Assembly: GCA_028551475.1 (NCBI GenBank)
Contig: CM052358.1
Coordinates: 22,222,853-22,286,852 of the forward strand
DNA length: 64,000 nt
Reading direction: 5' to 3'
From: Casuarina equisetifolia
Taxonomy: Eukaryota > Streptophyta > Magnoliopsida > Fagales > Casuarinaceae
This document shows, piece by piece, positions 53,175-64,000 of this stretch. The notes under the pieces are model-generated. The model saw only the letters and a list, made by a program, of their open reading frames with translations. It was not told the DNA's origin and did not search any database. The position numbers and the translations under genes were made by a program. Position 1 is the stretch's first letter. Every line of letters starts with the position of its first letter.

Positions 53175-53830
53175 TCGAATGACGAGCTGCTTTGATAAAA
53201 AGAACCATCATCAGGTTGGGCTCTTTTGGGATTGTGAAAAGTGGCAAAAGCAAAGTTGAACCGCATACTGCCAATTCCCATGAAATTTCCGTAAGTGGCT
53301 GCTTCTCTTCCGGACTGATTACATTTCTTTGCTACTGCGCCTTACTCCCCGAAGGAAACAAGAAGAAAAAGGAGAACTCCTAGTTCGGAGGAATTCCTGG
53401 TTTCATAAAGGAAAAGAAGCCGAAGCTGTGTTCTTTTCATATTTCTTTGCAAATGTTTGGCCGAAGTTGAGATGTGAAGACTAGAAATTTGCTCGTTGAC
53501 TGCTTCAGAAACAGGGATACTTACGTTGTGAAACGCGAGACACAAGCTTTATCTCACGCGCTTTAGAGGCTTAGGAGGCTGCTTGATGCTGAGGTTCCAT
53601 TGATCGAGTTTCCACGGTCAAATTTCCAAAGATCCAATGTCATTGCGAAGCGTGGAGAAAGCATAGTTCAGTCGCATATTGCCAATTTCCTTGAAATTCC
53701 AGAGTTGCTTCTTGTCCTTCGGACGATTTCATTCCACAGTTGTTACACATCACTTATCATCACAATGCGGAAAAAATCTCTTCAATCAACCAACCAACTT
53801 TTTGAAAAGTCAGCAAGATCAAGAATTTCC
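53175..53830. repeat. Two diverged copies of a module near the TNL promoter
   Basis: 53200-53340 and 53590-53830 share CGCATACTGCCAATTCC / CGCATATTGCCAATTTCC and a following CTTCGGACGATTTCATT-like stretch. A third copy is at about 57957-58190. I do not recognise the source. Confidence 0.5.
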
Positions 53831-54083
53831 TTTAGAAAAACATAGATTTGCAGGTTGACGACATGGGCGCTTTTCGCTTTAAGAATTCTAAAGATTTGCA
53901 TAAATTAGGATTAGGACAACTAAAGTCTTTTCTTTTAGTTTCTAAAGGTCAACCGTTATACTTTGTGCCCACAAAGATTATGTTACTCATAGGTTATCAT
54001 ATTTTTAATAACAAGATTCACGTAACTTTCAAGTCAATGTGAAAAGTAGGGCTAAGGCGCGTGAAAAATCTCCACAAAATTTC

Positions 54084-54560
54084 GTATCTGAGTGCTCAAG
54101 GCCGTCGTCGTTGGAGGCTTATGTTCAAAAGACCCATTCAAATCAATTCAACTTTGTCAAAGGGACATGACGAAGGCGCGTCCGTATTGCCAGAGTCAGA
54201 GATTCCCAGTTTTCCCGCGTCAAAAAGAAGGGACACATGTGGGTGGCAGACCAACGACTGTGATGTTAAAAGTACAGACCTTTTCCATTCAGTAAGACCG
54301 ATTCAAACTCATCTCCAGCTATTCACCCGGATCTCAAAAGCTTCGAGAACTGAAAAGAAGAAGAATCTCATAAATGGGAATTCTTATCTTCGTAACGCAG
54401 TGTCACCTGGATTTGTTACATTTTCCCGAAAGATTTGGAAAGTAAAGCTTGAATTTACTGTCACTCATGAACGAAAGCTTTTTATTAATAATCTCTTCAA
54501 AGATGTCGTCAGTTCATTACGAAGGGTCACGTCCAAAACTTTCATGTCAACGAGCCACCC
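54084..54560. repeat. TNL 5' flank, copy 2
   Basis: Counterpart of 52441-53130. The start codon of the TNL is not kept here, and no TIR sequence follows at lower coordinates, so only the promoter-side part of the second gene survives. Confidence 0.6.
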
Positions 54561-54599
54561 ATTCTACCCATTCTGTAAGTGTCTTTTAGCAAGTTAATG

Positions 54600-55345
54600 T
54601 TCCCTCAAATGAACTTCGTATTTGTTAATTAGTTTCATGTTCTGTTATCCTTCTTCAATAGAGAACCATTATCTCTTTCTATTCATGGCTCCCATGAACT
54701 CATATAGATTCCAAGCGGTTTCTAATCACTCAAATGCTGTCTCCCATGGCCAAGCACCGCCCACGTAACACACACTTCCCTTCCTAGCGGTTCGACTCGT
54801 TCCGACTCCGACTTTGGCAAGGACTTAAGCCACCGTCTCGCCAATAGCCAATCTCAAATGTATTGAAGATTGCATTAACCCAATTTCTAACACCTACTTT
54901 CTCTCAAACCTCACATCTTCATAGAGAGATCGTACATAGTTGGGCCTAGGCCAGTAGCATAAGAAGGCCCACCATGGAGTCATTTTGTGGGCTTCCTTAA
55001 AAGGCCGCCAACCCATGAGGCCCTATCTCCCACGTCGTCGTTCCCCGATTCCTCCAGTGAACTCGAGACGACTCGGCTCTTGCGGCCGGGTCGGCTCACC
55101 TGTTCGATGACGATGCTTTACGAGGGCTACTAGCCACGCTTCCCTTCCCAGCGGTTCTATTTGTTCACTACGACTCAGTTTGTCGACTCTGACTCTGGCA
55201 AGGACTCAGCCATTGACTCACCAATCTTCCATGAGAAGAGTAACAACAAGGACAACTCTTTCACTGCCGGCGATGACGTGTTCGTGTTGCAGCATGGGGA
55301 GGGCTTCAATGTGGTTTTGGTGAATCAGATGGTCCGGATTTGACT
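54600..55345. other. GC-richer stretch with a repeated block, origin unknown
   Basis: The block CTTCCCTTCCTAGCGGTTC with downstream GGCAAGGACTTAAGCCA (54774-54846) recurs at 55140-55235. Around 55161-55340 a frame reads 60 codons with AGDDVFVLQHGEGFNVVLVN, which looks like a piece of a real protein. I cannot name it. Confidence 0.4.
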
Positions 55346-56256
55346 TCAGCAGCATTTTTGAGGAATTTAAAAATTAAATAAATAAATCTAATCTAGGGTA
55401 GTATTAGGATACCTATTTTTAAATTTTAGAATAATTAAAATTAACAAATCAAATAAATTGGATTCCTATCTTTTTCCATCATCATATATTATTGTAAATA
55501 AGATACTCTAATGATTTTTATCTATATAGACGTCTATTATTATATTAACAAAATTTAAAACTCATTTTAAATTTAGTTAAAACCTTGGGCAATTGAATTG
55601 TGTTTTACAAAAAAATTTGAAATATCAAGTTTCTTCCTTTCTTTGGCAGGATTCCTCACTTTAATGACTAACTGAAGGAATGAGATTAATTGATTGGACA
55701 TTAAATAAACCATATGAAGGATTTAATGACTGAAAATACTGCAAGCTTATTCTTTAGTGTGAATTTTGAAAGACTATATATGCAAACAAAATGAACTAAC
55801 TTCATGAAGACATGGTGGTAGTAATTGGCTTTTCTTAGTTGAAGAGCTTGAATTACATTATATAATTATATATTCTCTCTTGACATCATAACTTTATTAA
55901 TGCAGCTATATTTAATAATGGATTCAATATTTATATTCACAAGGCTTTATTGTGTGAAATATATCATTCAATTTTACGAATATTGTGCATGGTGCAAATT
56001 ACAAACTCATCAAAATCAAGCATAAAAAATGTTTCTATTGATATTAACATGACATAAAAAATTTGTCTTTAAAAACTTTAATGCTGATATCTAGATAGTA
56101 ATCATAATGTACTAGTTAACATATTCCAATCTTCCTTCATAAAAATGTATAATATCTCAAAAATCACTTTTCTTAAACAACTTTGTAGAATAAAGTTTAT
56201 TTTCCATAATCAATAGTAATAAAAAAATAAATGTAATACATATGTATTTTTGGTTT
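55346..56256. other. AT-rich intergenic DNA
   Basis: No feature recognised. Confidence 0.55.
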
Positions 56257-56765
56257 CCCTATTCATAACAAGTAATAGGAATTTTTGCTTATCAAAGTGA
56301 TTTGACAAGTTGTTTAAGAGATGTGTGTAAAAGTAAAGATAAAGGTATTGCATTAATTAATCTTGTTTTATGTCTTTTATATAAAACTGAAGTAGGTTTG
56401 TAGTTGCTTTTTGAATAAAAATATATATTTCAACCCAATATTAAAACTTAGATTTATGAAATGTATTTCTTAGATACAAAACATATAGTCCACATTAGCT
56501 ATGATATAATGTTTCAAAAATAGTATGATCAAAGTCATATATTATTTAAATCTCATTATATATATGTAATGTATATGATGAAATGACTTGTTTATTTTTA
56601 AATTAATTAGAGAGATAGTTTGCATAGTTTAATACAGTAAAAAGATCATACATCTTTTTTGACATATTGAAGGGACACTAATTCTCTTAAGCCTTGAGTT
56701 TTAAATAAATTTGAAAAAATCATTGAATTGCATGGATAAAAGAATAAATCCTTGACTAAATTTTA
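56257..56765. repeat. Third copy of the 0.5-kb AT-rich unit
   Basis: Diverged match to 40285-41325, with CCCTATTCATAAC and CAAAGTGATTTGACAAG near its start and AATAAATCCTTGACTA near its end. Confidence 0.5.
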
Positions 56766-56769
56766 ATCC

Positions 56770-57790
56770 TAGTTTTGTTTAAAATTTAGAAACACATTTT
56801 TAAAAACGTCTTTCTTTACAAGTTCTTCTAACTAATGGTTTTTTTCAAGTTTATCTAAAATTTTATTACTTGGACAAACTTTTAAAACATCAAAGGCACA
56901 ATCCACACATCTATTTCCTTGCCAAACAAGAATGATCTCATAATCTCAAGAGCTACAAGGAGGCCCCTTACTAGTCTTAGAATATCTCATGAAAGTTTTA
57001 TAAAACTCTATTCTAACTTGGATTTGTTGAATACTTTCGACTAAAAGAGTTATGAAACATCTTTATCTTTCAACAATTGAACTTCATAAGTCTCTTACAT
57101 AATTAGCTTTCAAAATTAACTATCTTTTCTTGTAGCAACAATTATACTTAGCTTTCAAAATTAACAATTATACTGCCTTTACTAAACCAAGAAAAATTCC
57201 TCTTAATCCTTATAACTTTCACATTGTCGAGAACAATAAAGAATTTTTTATTTTATAATATCTTTCTCAACATATTGATTCCACAATGAGGATCACAATT
57301 TTCATGCTAGTTTCCCTTTGGAGCTCATGAATGAATTTTTTTTGTTACAACTCATCTATGCTATGACTTCTATTCATTAAATCTCAATACATTTACACTA
57401 ACTTCCTTCATTAGTGAAAAAAAAAAACTAGAATCACTTAAGATTCTTACATTGAAAAAAGTTAAAATATAAGTACTCAAAACACAAGAAGAGTACACCT
57501 ATAAAGAAAATAAGAAGACATCACAAAAAAGCCATAAAAGCACCCATTGTAAGAAATATTTACTTATCATCTCTCTCAACAAAATCTTAATCAAAACTCA
57601 CCATCTTATTAGAGAAAAAAGAGGCAAAAAAGAAAATAAAAAAAAGTGCAAAGAAGAAAACATACACCATATTGTTCACTATAACTAGTACATAAGTGGT
57701 TTTTCTAGCTCTAATTCTTCCACTCAACAATTGAAAACAATTAAGTAAATAATCATAATAAATTCCACTTGCAGATTGTAAAGGAACTTC
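56770..57790 (-). pseudogene. Decayed TNL resistance gene, NB-ARC part (relic B)
   Basis: Aligns with relic A (43195-44170) over its whole length and with the kinase-2 region of the TNL: GAACAATAAAGAATTTTTTA near 57230 against AAACAATAAAAACCTTTTTA at about 51432, followed in both by a TTGATTCCA word. No frame is open. Confidence 0.6.
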
Positions 57791-58274
57791 CTAGTTTGGA
57801 ACTGCTTATAAGGTCAATAAAAGCATCAACTTAAAAATTGGTAGACAAAAATTTTATGGGTAAATAAAATTAAAACAAGTTTGTTTGCAAAATTCAAGGC
57901 TCACATGAGCTTATTTAATGCAAGCCTAATTGAGAACTAAAGGGTCATGCAATGGCTTGATCCTAAGGTTCAATTGATTGCCTTTTTGCATTTAAAATTC
58001 CAAAGATTCAACGTCATTTTCAAAAGTGGAGAAAATAAAGTTTAGAAACATATTGCCCATAAATTTTCAAAGTCGCTTCTAGACTTTATAGTTGTTAAAG
58101 GAGAACTCATAGGGTAATCATCATCACACTGCTACTAAAACATTTCCACCCAAACAACTTTTTTCAAAACTCAACCAACAATTGTGTCACATATGGCCCT
58201 TAAGTAGCAAGGGAATTTTCATAGAATTTCCAAGGTAGCGTAAAAAGCAAAGTCAAACAACGTGGGGAATTTTC

Positions 58275-58533
58275 ATGAAATTTCCAAGTCCATTCCATGA
58301 GAGACCGGATTCTTTGCGTCTGAGATGGCTGACATGTTATCAATGTATATCTCCGTCGCTTCTTCTTGAGGATGATGCAATTCCTTCATCCAATTTCTTA
58401 GCCAAATTGCTTGGCACGCACAAGCTGCTGCTGCAACGTACTCGGCTTCACAAGATTAGAGGGCAACGTTTCTTTCTTTGACGACCATGAGAATGCGGCT
58501 GATCCAATATGGAACATGTATCCGGAAGTGCCA
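58275..58533 (-). pseudogene. Copia RNase H fragment
   Basis: On the minus strand the translation gives FHIGSAAFSWSSKKETL, then after a frame change EAEYVAAAACACQAIWLR, LHHPQEEATEIYIDN and AKNPVSHG, the RNase H end of a copia polyprotein of another lineage than the 0-4 kb element. No LTR is seen beside it. Confidence 0.75.
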
Positions 58534-59025
58534 TTTCTTTCGTTTATTTTGTTCATTCACTAATTCTAAATTCCAACTATGGATTGGTTGGTTTGTACTT
58601 CGATTTGGATTGAAAATCTCGGAATATATCTATAATTATTTCGAAATATAAATAATAAATATATATAGTTTCAAAATACTCTTTAAGATAAAGAATGATA
58701 TTAGTCCAAGAACTGTACCTACATCAATTCTCATTCCTTAGGAATTAAATTTAATTCCATTAATTACTTTTCAAAAAAAAAAATTCCTGGTGGGGTCAAT
58801 AAGGTCACCAAAAGGCATAACTCTATATTTCACATAAAAAAATGATAAGGAAAATTTGAGTTTGCTTGTAGTAAACTGGGTTCATATTCACTTTATGCGT
58901 TAGCTTGTATAATGGTGTAAAAAGAAAAAAATTGTAAGTTGTTTGAGTAGGCCCAATCATATTCCTTTATGACCAATAAGTGGCCCCCCAAAATCGTCTA
59001 TTAGTTATTAGTATTATGAAAACAA
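58534..59025. other. AT-rich spacer between copia remnants
   Basis: Nothing recognised. Confidence 0.55.
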
Positions 59026-62000
59026 CTAAAAGATGACTTGGAAAATCACCTTCTCTAGATCATTTACATGTCTTTGGTTGTAGATGTTATGCCACTCACT
59101 TACGACCTAGAGATAAGTTTTCTCCTAGGGCCACAACATATGTGTTTCTTGGTTATCCTTCATTGCAGAAGGGATACAAAGTATATGATCAAGTTGAAAG
59201 AAAAAATATTTGTGAGTTGTGATGTTGTTTTCTACGAATATGATTTCCTTTTGCCTCGGATAAAACCTTCAGTATTCCTTCCGATCTGCCCTTGAATCCA
59301 ACTTTACCTAGTTCGGACATTACCTAGGGATGTGATCCTCTAGCCATTCCATTGGAGATATCTCCAGGTACATTGGAAATACCACTTGAGGATACATCCC
59401 CAGAGATGCATCCTTCCTCATCAAGGATGTGTTCTCAATCCCCTAATACTTGCCAACCTGTAACTCGTAGTCAGCCCTCTAGGGCATCTCTAAAACCTTC
59501 TCTTGTACAATCACCACCAATTGTTCGGTGGTCATCACGACCTACACATCCTCTCATTTGGACCATTGATTATGTATGTTCAACCACCTCCATAGGGTCA
59601 AATAGTCACTACCCCATATTTGATCATGTTTAACTTGATCACTTCTACTCACATTACAAGAACTTTATTGCCTTAATCTCCACCATAATTGAACTAGAAA
59701 CATACCATTAGGCATTTAAGGATAATCATTGGGTTGATGCTATGGATAAAAAATTGTTAGCCCTAAAGGCTAATCATACGTGGAATGTTATGACACTTCC
59801 ACCTAGTCATTGAGCCATAGGATGTAAGTGGGTATACAACGTGAGGCATCGAGAATATGGTACTATTAAGAGATATAAGGCCTAACTAATGGCTAAGGGG
59901 TATACACAGCGAGAGAGTATAGACTATGATGAGACTTCCTCGCCGCTAGTGAAATCAGTGACTGTGGGGTCAGTTATGAGTATTGCATTAGTAAAAAATT
60001 GATGCCTTTGCCAGTTAGATGTATATAATGCTTTTTTACATGGAGATTTGATGGAAGAAGTTTATATGCAACTTCCACCTGGTTCTTCACCTTAAGGGGA
60101 GCAATCAGTGTGTCGCTTAAGGAAATCACTATTGGATTAAAGCAAGCCTTGAGATAGTAACATGTTAAGTTTACAGAAGCACTCACAACAAGAGGTTTCT
60201 ACCAGTCTCTACATGATTATGCCTTGTTCACCAAACGGACTAAGGATTCATTTATAATCCTCTTATTTTATATAGATGATATTTTGGTGATAGAAAACAA
60301 CCTTGCAGTAATCTCAGAACTTAAGAGATACCTACATTCAGTCTTTCACATGAAGGATCTCAGACAATGTAACTATTTTCTAGGTATAAAGATAGCTCGC
60401 TCTCTAAAAGGTATTTACCTCAGTCAGCGTAAGTACTCATTAGAATTAGTATCAAAGGCTAGACTTGGAGGGTCAAAACTAGTCATTACACCTTTGTTGG
60501 AATATATTTTAATGATATTATAATATATAAACATTTTGATGATGAAGAAAAATGAGAATTATAATATAAGAATATTTTAATCATTTTGTTGAAATATATT
60601 GATGATTGAATGATAAGAAAAATATAATTATAATATAGAAATATTATAATTAATATTTGATTATTTATGGGTTTCATAAGAAAAATAATGCTAAAATTAT
60701 ATGCAAGAAATTGGGTTAGAATGAGCCCAGTCCATAAGTCAGACCTAGTCCATAATGCAACCCAGCCTAAAGCACAACCCAGGCCCAGAGCGTGACCTAA
60801 TGTGCGACCCAAGTCCAAAAGGTGCGACCCACGATCCAAAAGTGTTTGCGACCTACGAACAAGCCCGAATCTAGTTTGACCCGTGACCTGCTCTACGTCG
60901 TGACTTCGCCACTCCATTTGAATGCTGATTTCAACTCCAATCAAGCTATAAAAAGGCTCTTGGAAAGCTAAAAGAGAAAAAAACATTTCTATGAAGAAAA
61001 ATCAAAGACTCATTGCTCAAAAAGAATTAATTTGAAGAAATTGTGGAGTTTTACGAGTTCTAGCCCTAATTGCTAAAAAGTAAAATTGGAAGCAAATTAG
61101 AGGGTTTCTAAAGACGATTTCAAAAGGATTTTGTAAGGAAGAAGATGCTCTAACAATCTGTGAAGGACTCATGAAGAATTAATCCAAGATTGGAGAGAAT
61201 TGAAGAAGATTTGATTGAAACTCGAAAGTTTGCTCCACATAACCCGAATTACAAAACTTTAAGTTAAGACCAAAACTGCACCGTTTTGGATAGGGTTTTG
61301 AATTAAACGAAGGTAGAACTACAACCCCAACATTTTATCTCTCTCAAGCTAAAAAATGGATAGAAAATAGGGAAATAAGGAATTCCAATGGGAAGAAGAC
61401 TTGATGGTGCTCATGAGTGTCAGAACGGCTCTTTGAAGTGAGAGGTTAGCTATTCTGAAGTTATTTAAGCAAGTTTGTCTTTACCATTGCAAGGGGTCTA
61501 AAAATAAGAAGGAAAGAAAGTAACCTGTGAAGCATCTTGTACTACTTATTCTAGTTCATCCAAACCTACAATTTTGATCTTTATTGGGTGACTAACTTCT
61601 AAGCTCACTACTTGCTTATTAGATAATCAATTTATGCTTCATTACACTCTATTGTTAAAGTTGATTTTCTGCAAGTAGACTCTGTTAGGGTTTGAATGAA
61701 TTTGGGACTTTTGTCCATATTACTCTATATTAAGTCTCTAGTAGTTGTTTGAAACTTCTGAACTTGTATTGCATATCTTACATAGGCTTAGTTCAAAATT
61801 TGTAAACAATTGTATTGTAATCCTTAGTATAAGGATTATTTAACTCCTTGAGGAGGAGTTGGAAAGTGCAGGAGAAAGTTTCTTTTAGCTTTGTAGTAAA
61901 GTAGACCTCAGTCGGTTGTGTTGAAGGAAAAGAGGAGGGAAGTAGGTGAGATGTTCGCCAAAGCAATCTCACATGGATGCATCTATAAGACTATTGAAGT

Positions 62001-62539
62001 ACAATAAGGGGACACCTGGACTTGGACTTTTCCTCTCCTCTTCTTCAAAGTTGGAGTTAACCGTTTATTGTGACTTTGATTATGCGACTTGTCTCATGTC
62101 CAAAAGGTGTATAACTAGTTACTGCATTAAGTTGGGAGGTTCTCTTATCTCTTAGTTGGCGAAGAAACAACCAATTGCATCACGTTCCTCAACCGAGTTG
62201 AAATATCGAGCTATGGGATGTACCATTTGTGAGACCATTTGGCTCCTAGGATTGTTTCAGGACCTAAGAGTAACTATTCCTTGGCCAGTTCCATTTTTTT
62301 GTGATAATGAAGTGGCTGAACACATTGCAGCAAATCCCCTCTTCCAACAGAGAATGAAGCACATCGAGATAGATTGTCATTTCATACGTAAGAAGATCCA
62401 AAGAGGGATTATAAGAACATGTCGTGTTGGTACACAAGAGCAGCCTACGGATTTTTTTACTAAGGCTTTATGTGGTCCACAACATAATCATCTTTTGTCC
62501 AAGCTTGGAGTTTTTAATTTGTACAAATTTCCGGCTTAG
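59026..62539 (+). pseudogene. Copia pol remnant, many stops, interrupted
   Basis: Integrase end and linker at 59026-59640, reverse transcriptase at 59740-60490 ([19 protein letters not shown] with the YxDD core, NYFLGIKIARS), RNase H at 61946-62539 (SRSSTELKYRAMG, FCDNEVAEHIAANP, HIEIDCHFIRKK). About 60 codons before the RNase H part are absent as well as interrupted. Several stops and frame changes are present; there is no intact function. Confidence 0.88.
60490..61925. mobile_element. Non-coding insertion in the copia remnant, LTR-like
   Basis: Begins TGTTGGAATATA, LTR style, with an imperfect 80-bp tandem repeat at its start. It has a TATA-like CTATAAAAAGGCTC at about 60945 and no ORF. 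The right end and a target duplication are not clear. It could be a solo LTR or a short non-autonomous element. Confidence 0.45.
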
Positions 62540-62547
62540 AGGAGAAG

Positions 62548-62792
62548 TGTTGAAACATGTATTATGTAGTGGGCCTTTCATTATGTTTGGGTTTTTTCTT
62601 GTAATGGCCTGTTAATCAATTAATGGGCCTATTAGTCTTCATTAGGATCTATTCTTTCATTCCTTTTAACTAGACAAAGAACTCTTGTAAAGATTCATTA
62701 AAGTAGAAAGTGTAAAGCAAGCCGTTGGGCGTTTCCCATAGTTTTGGTCTCTCTACATTTTCATTCCTTAACTATTTTAATCATTTTTATCA
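62548..62792 (+). repeat. 3' LTR of the second copia element
   Basis: Starts TGTTGAAACATG right after the purine tract. The end at TTTTTATCA (62792) is a guess from the terminal CA. Length about 245 bp. Confidence 0.5.
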
Positions 62793-63569
62793 ATAGGGTT
62801 CTAGTTGCAAGGATAATAGTATTTGTTTGAAATTTGCTCTTGGTTTTAGGGGAAGAAGATGACTTTGAAGGAAAGCAACATGTCTGTCGCCTACGTGTTT
62901 GACCACATGAGGTGCTTGCAAAGATGTTAGTGGGGGAGGAGGCCATGTTGGTAAATTTCTTTCCCAACTACCTGGATTTGAAAAGCAAAATAAGCACATG
63001 GTATTTTAAAAACCAAAAAATTGCAATAACCAAGTAACTGAGAAAATCGAGGTTTCCACAATTACCTGTTATTGTCAAGAAGCAAGCCAACCGGAAAACA
63101 ACCTTAGGAGATTCCCTTGGGTGCCAGAACAAGAATGAAACAAATGCTTCAGTAAGGAAGCTAAAAGGCTTGTAATAAAAGGACTTTAAAAGAAATAAAA
63201 TGAAATAGTGGAAGATTTCACTAACCTTCAACAAAGTAAAATAGGAAGTAGAGGAAGAGACTTCAAATCCACAATGCGGCTCTTTGATACCATTTTAAGA
63301 AAACAAATGAAAGCTTAATCATAAAAGAAACAAAGAGAGAACTATCTATGGCTCTTCTACTTGTGATGGAAAAGAACAAAACACAGGAAATATTGAAATG
63401 CCCATGGGTTCCTTGCATTACTATCGTAGTGCAAAAAGACTACAATGTTTGTGTTTTGTACAATTGCCAAAGAACAGTACACGTGTAGGAACCTATACAA
63501 GTGACCCTAGTATTTTGTGCCCTATAAAGCCTATACAATAACATCAATATATATATATAACTAATAAGT
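62793..63569. other. Intergenic DNA
   Basis: No gene recognised. Short overlapping ORFs without motifs and a (TA)n run near 63548. Confidence 0.55.
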
Positions 63570-63710
63570 TATACAATTTCATCCCATTTTTTTGAAACAA
63601 CTGAGCTGGTATATAGGCCCAAAATCCATTTGGGCCAACAAAAGGGACTTCGGGGACACGAAAGACCAAGGGCAACTCATCACAAATACTAAAGGCTTGG
63701 TCACACCATT
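63570..63710 (-). pseudogene. TNL 3' fragment (C-terminal domain)
   Basis: Close match to the last TNL exon at 48655-48785; the frame reads LPLVFRVPEVPFVGPNGFW and AYIPAQLFQKNGMKL, with few changes. The rest of the gene is absent, so this is a separate and younger fragment than relics A and B. Confidence 0.75.
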
Positions 63711-63773
63711 AAAGATGACACGTGGACGCTCATGAGGAACTCCTTGAACAGGGCTAGAATTATGGACGTCGTT

Positions 63774-64000
63774 AACATAATCCCATTCCTCCCCTTAGCG
63801 CTTGAGATAGAACAAAGACATCATCACACCGTGGTCTTTGTGAACAACCCTCTGAATATCAAGAATCTCTGGGCCTCTCTACCTGCGAATTCCTCCATCT
63901 GTCTTCTCGAAATTCCCTTTGACTATGGCCTGCCTCTTGACACTGTGAAAACCGACGTCCTGCCTCACCACCTCTTCGGGAAGCTATTTGAGCTTCTCAA
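63774..64000 (+). pseudogene. UGT92-like UDP-glycosyltransferase, N-terminal part, runs off the window
   Basis: The open frame begins IIPFLPLALEIEQ, then TVVFVNNPLNIKNLWASLP, NSSICLLEIPF and DVLPHHLFGKLFELL, the N-terminal acceptor-binding side of a family 1 glycosyltransferase, closest to UGT92A. These enzymes move sugar from UDP-sugar to small molecules in the cytosol. About 20 residues of the usual start, including the MFPFMAQGH stretch with the catalytic histidine, are missing; the DNA before 63774 is TNL-derived instead. An in-frame ATG at 63762 lies in that foreign part. No stop occurs up to the window end, so it may be a truncated gene or an exon-shuffled one. Confidence 0.65.

Larger units (their letters stand above)
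59026..62792 (+). mobile_element. Truncated Ty1/copia element with an internal insertion
   Basis: The left end begins within the end of integrase (KSPSLDHLHVFGCRC). The right end has a purine tract (62536-62547) and an LTR from 62548. The 5' half is missing, and a non-homologous block at about 60490-61925 splits reverse transcriptase from RNase H. Confidence 0.85.

Noticed and set aside
54061..54597. 178-codon ORF
   Set aside because: It lies in the duplicated TNL flank, whose first copy is not open in this frame; chance ORF.

Overview
The window is nuclear DNA of a flowering plant, almost certainly a eudicot. It has split genes with GT-AG introns, plant-type H3.1 histones, B1-type cyclins, Ty1/copia retroelements and a TIR-NB-LRR (TNL) resistance gene, a class missing from grasses. 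I cannot name the species. No tRNA, rRNA or CRISPR array was seen.

Layout. 0-4.1 kb: 3' part of a Ty1/copia element, broken by three in-frame stops, with its 3' LTR. 6.6-10.4 kb: a four-exon gene for a conserved 487-residue protein that I cannot name. 11.8-12.5 kb: an intronless H3.1 gene. 13.2-22.9 kb: a 16-exon WD40-repeat gene. 23.5-26.1 and 27.2-29.9 kb: two tandem nine-exon B1-type cyclins on the minus strand. 30.7-31.4 kb: a second H3.1 gene on the minus strand. 31.5-37.4 kb: AT-rich DNA with no gene I can support. 37.4-40.1 kb: a two-exon IRKI-like (DUF641) gene with upstream ORFs. 40.1-48.4 kb: AT-rich repeats and a decayed TNL. 48.5-52.5 kb: a five-exon TNL, intact except for a frameshift in the TIR exon. 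52.5-58.2 kb: duplicated TNL flanks and another TNL relic. 58.3-62.8 kb: two more copia remnants, the second split by a 1.4-kb insertion. 63.6-64.0 kb: a TNL 3' fragment abutting a UGT92-like glycosyltransferase that runs off the window.

How the genes relate. From 11.8 to 31.4 kb the genes look tied to the cell cycle: two H3.1 genes and the WD40 gene carry E2F-like sites, and the two cyclin promoters carry an MSA or MSA-like element at nearly the same distance from the start codon. The order UGT92 - IRKI - H3 - WD40 recalls Arabidopsis At5g12890 - At5g12900 - At5g12910 - At5g12920 (from memory), so these genes are probably the old core, with the cyclins, TNLs and retroelements as later arrivals or lineage-specific retentions. 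The right half looks like a resistance-gene cluster in decay. I found no clearly new molecular system. The observations most worth a check are the phased cell-cycle cluster, the altered cyclin-box motif in one cyclin, the TNL with both a TIR frameshift and an altered MHD motif, and the start-stop uORF just before the IRKI start codon.
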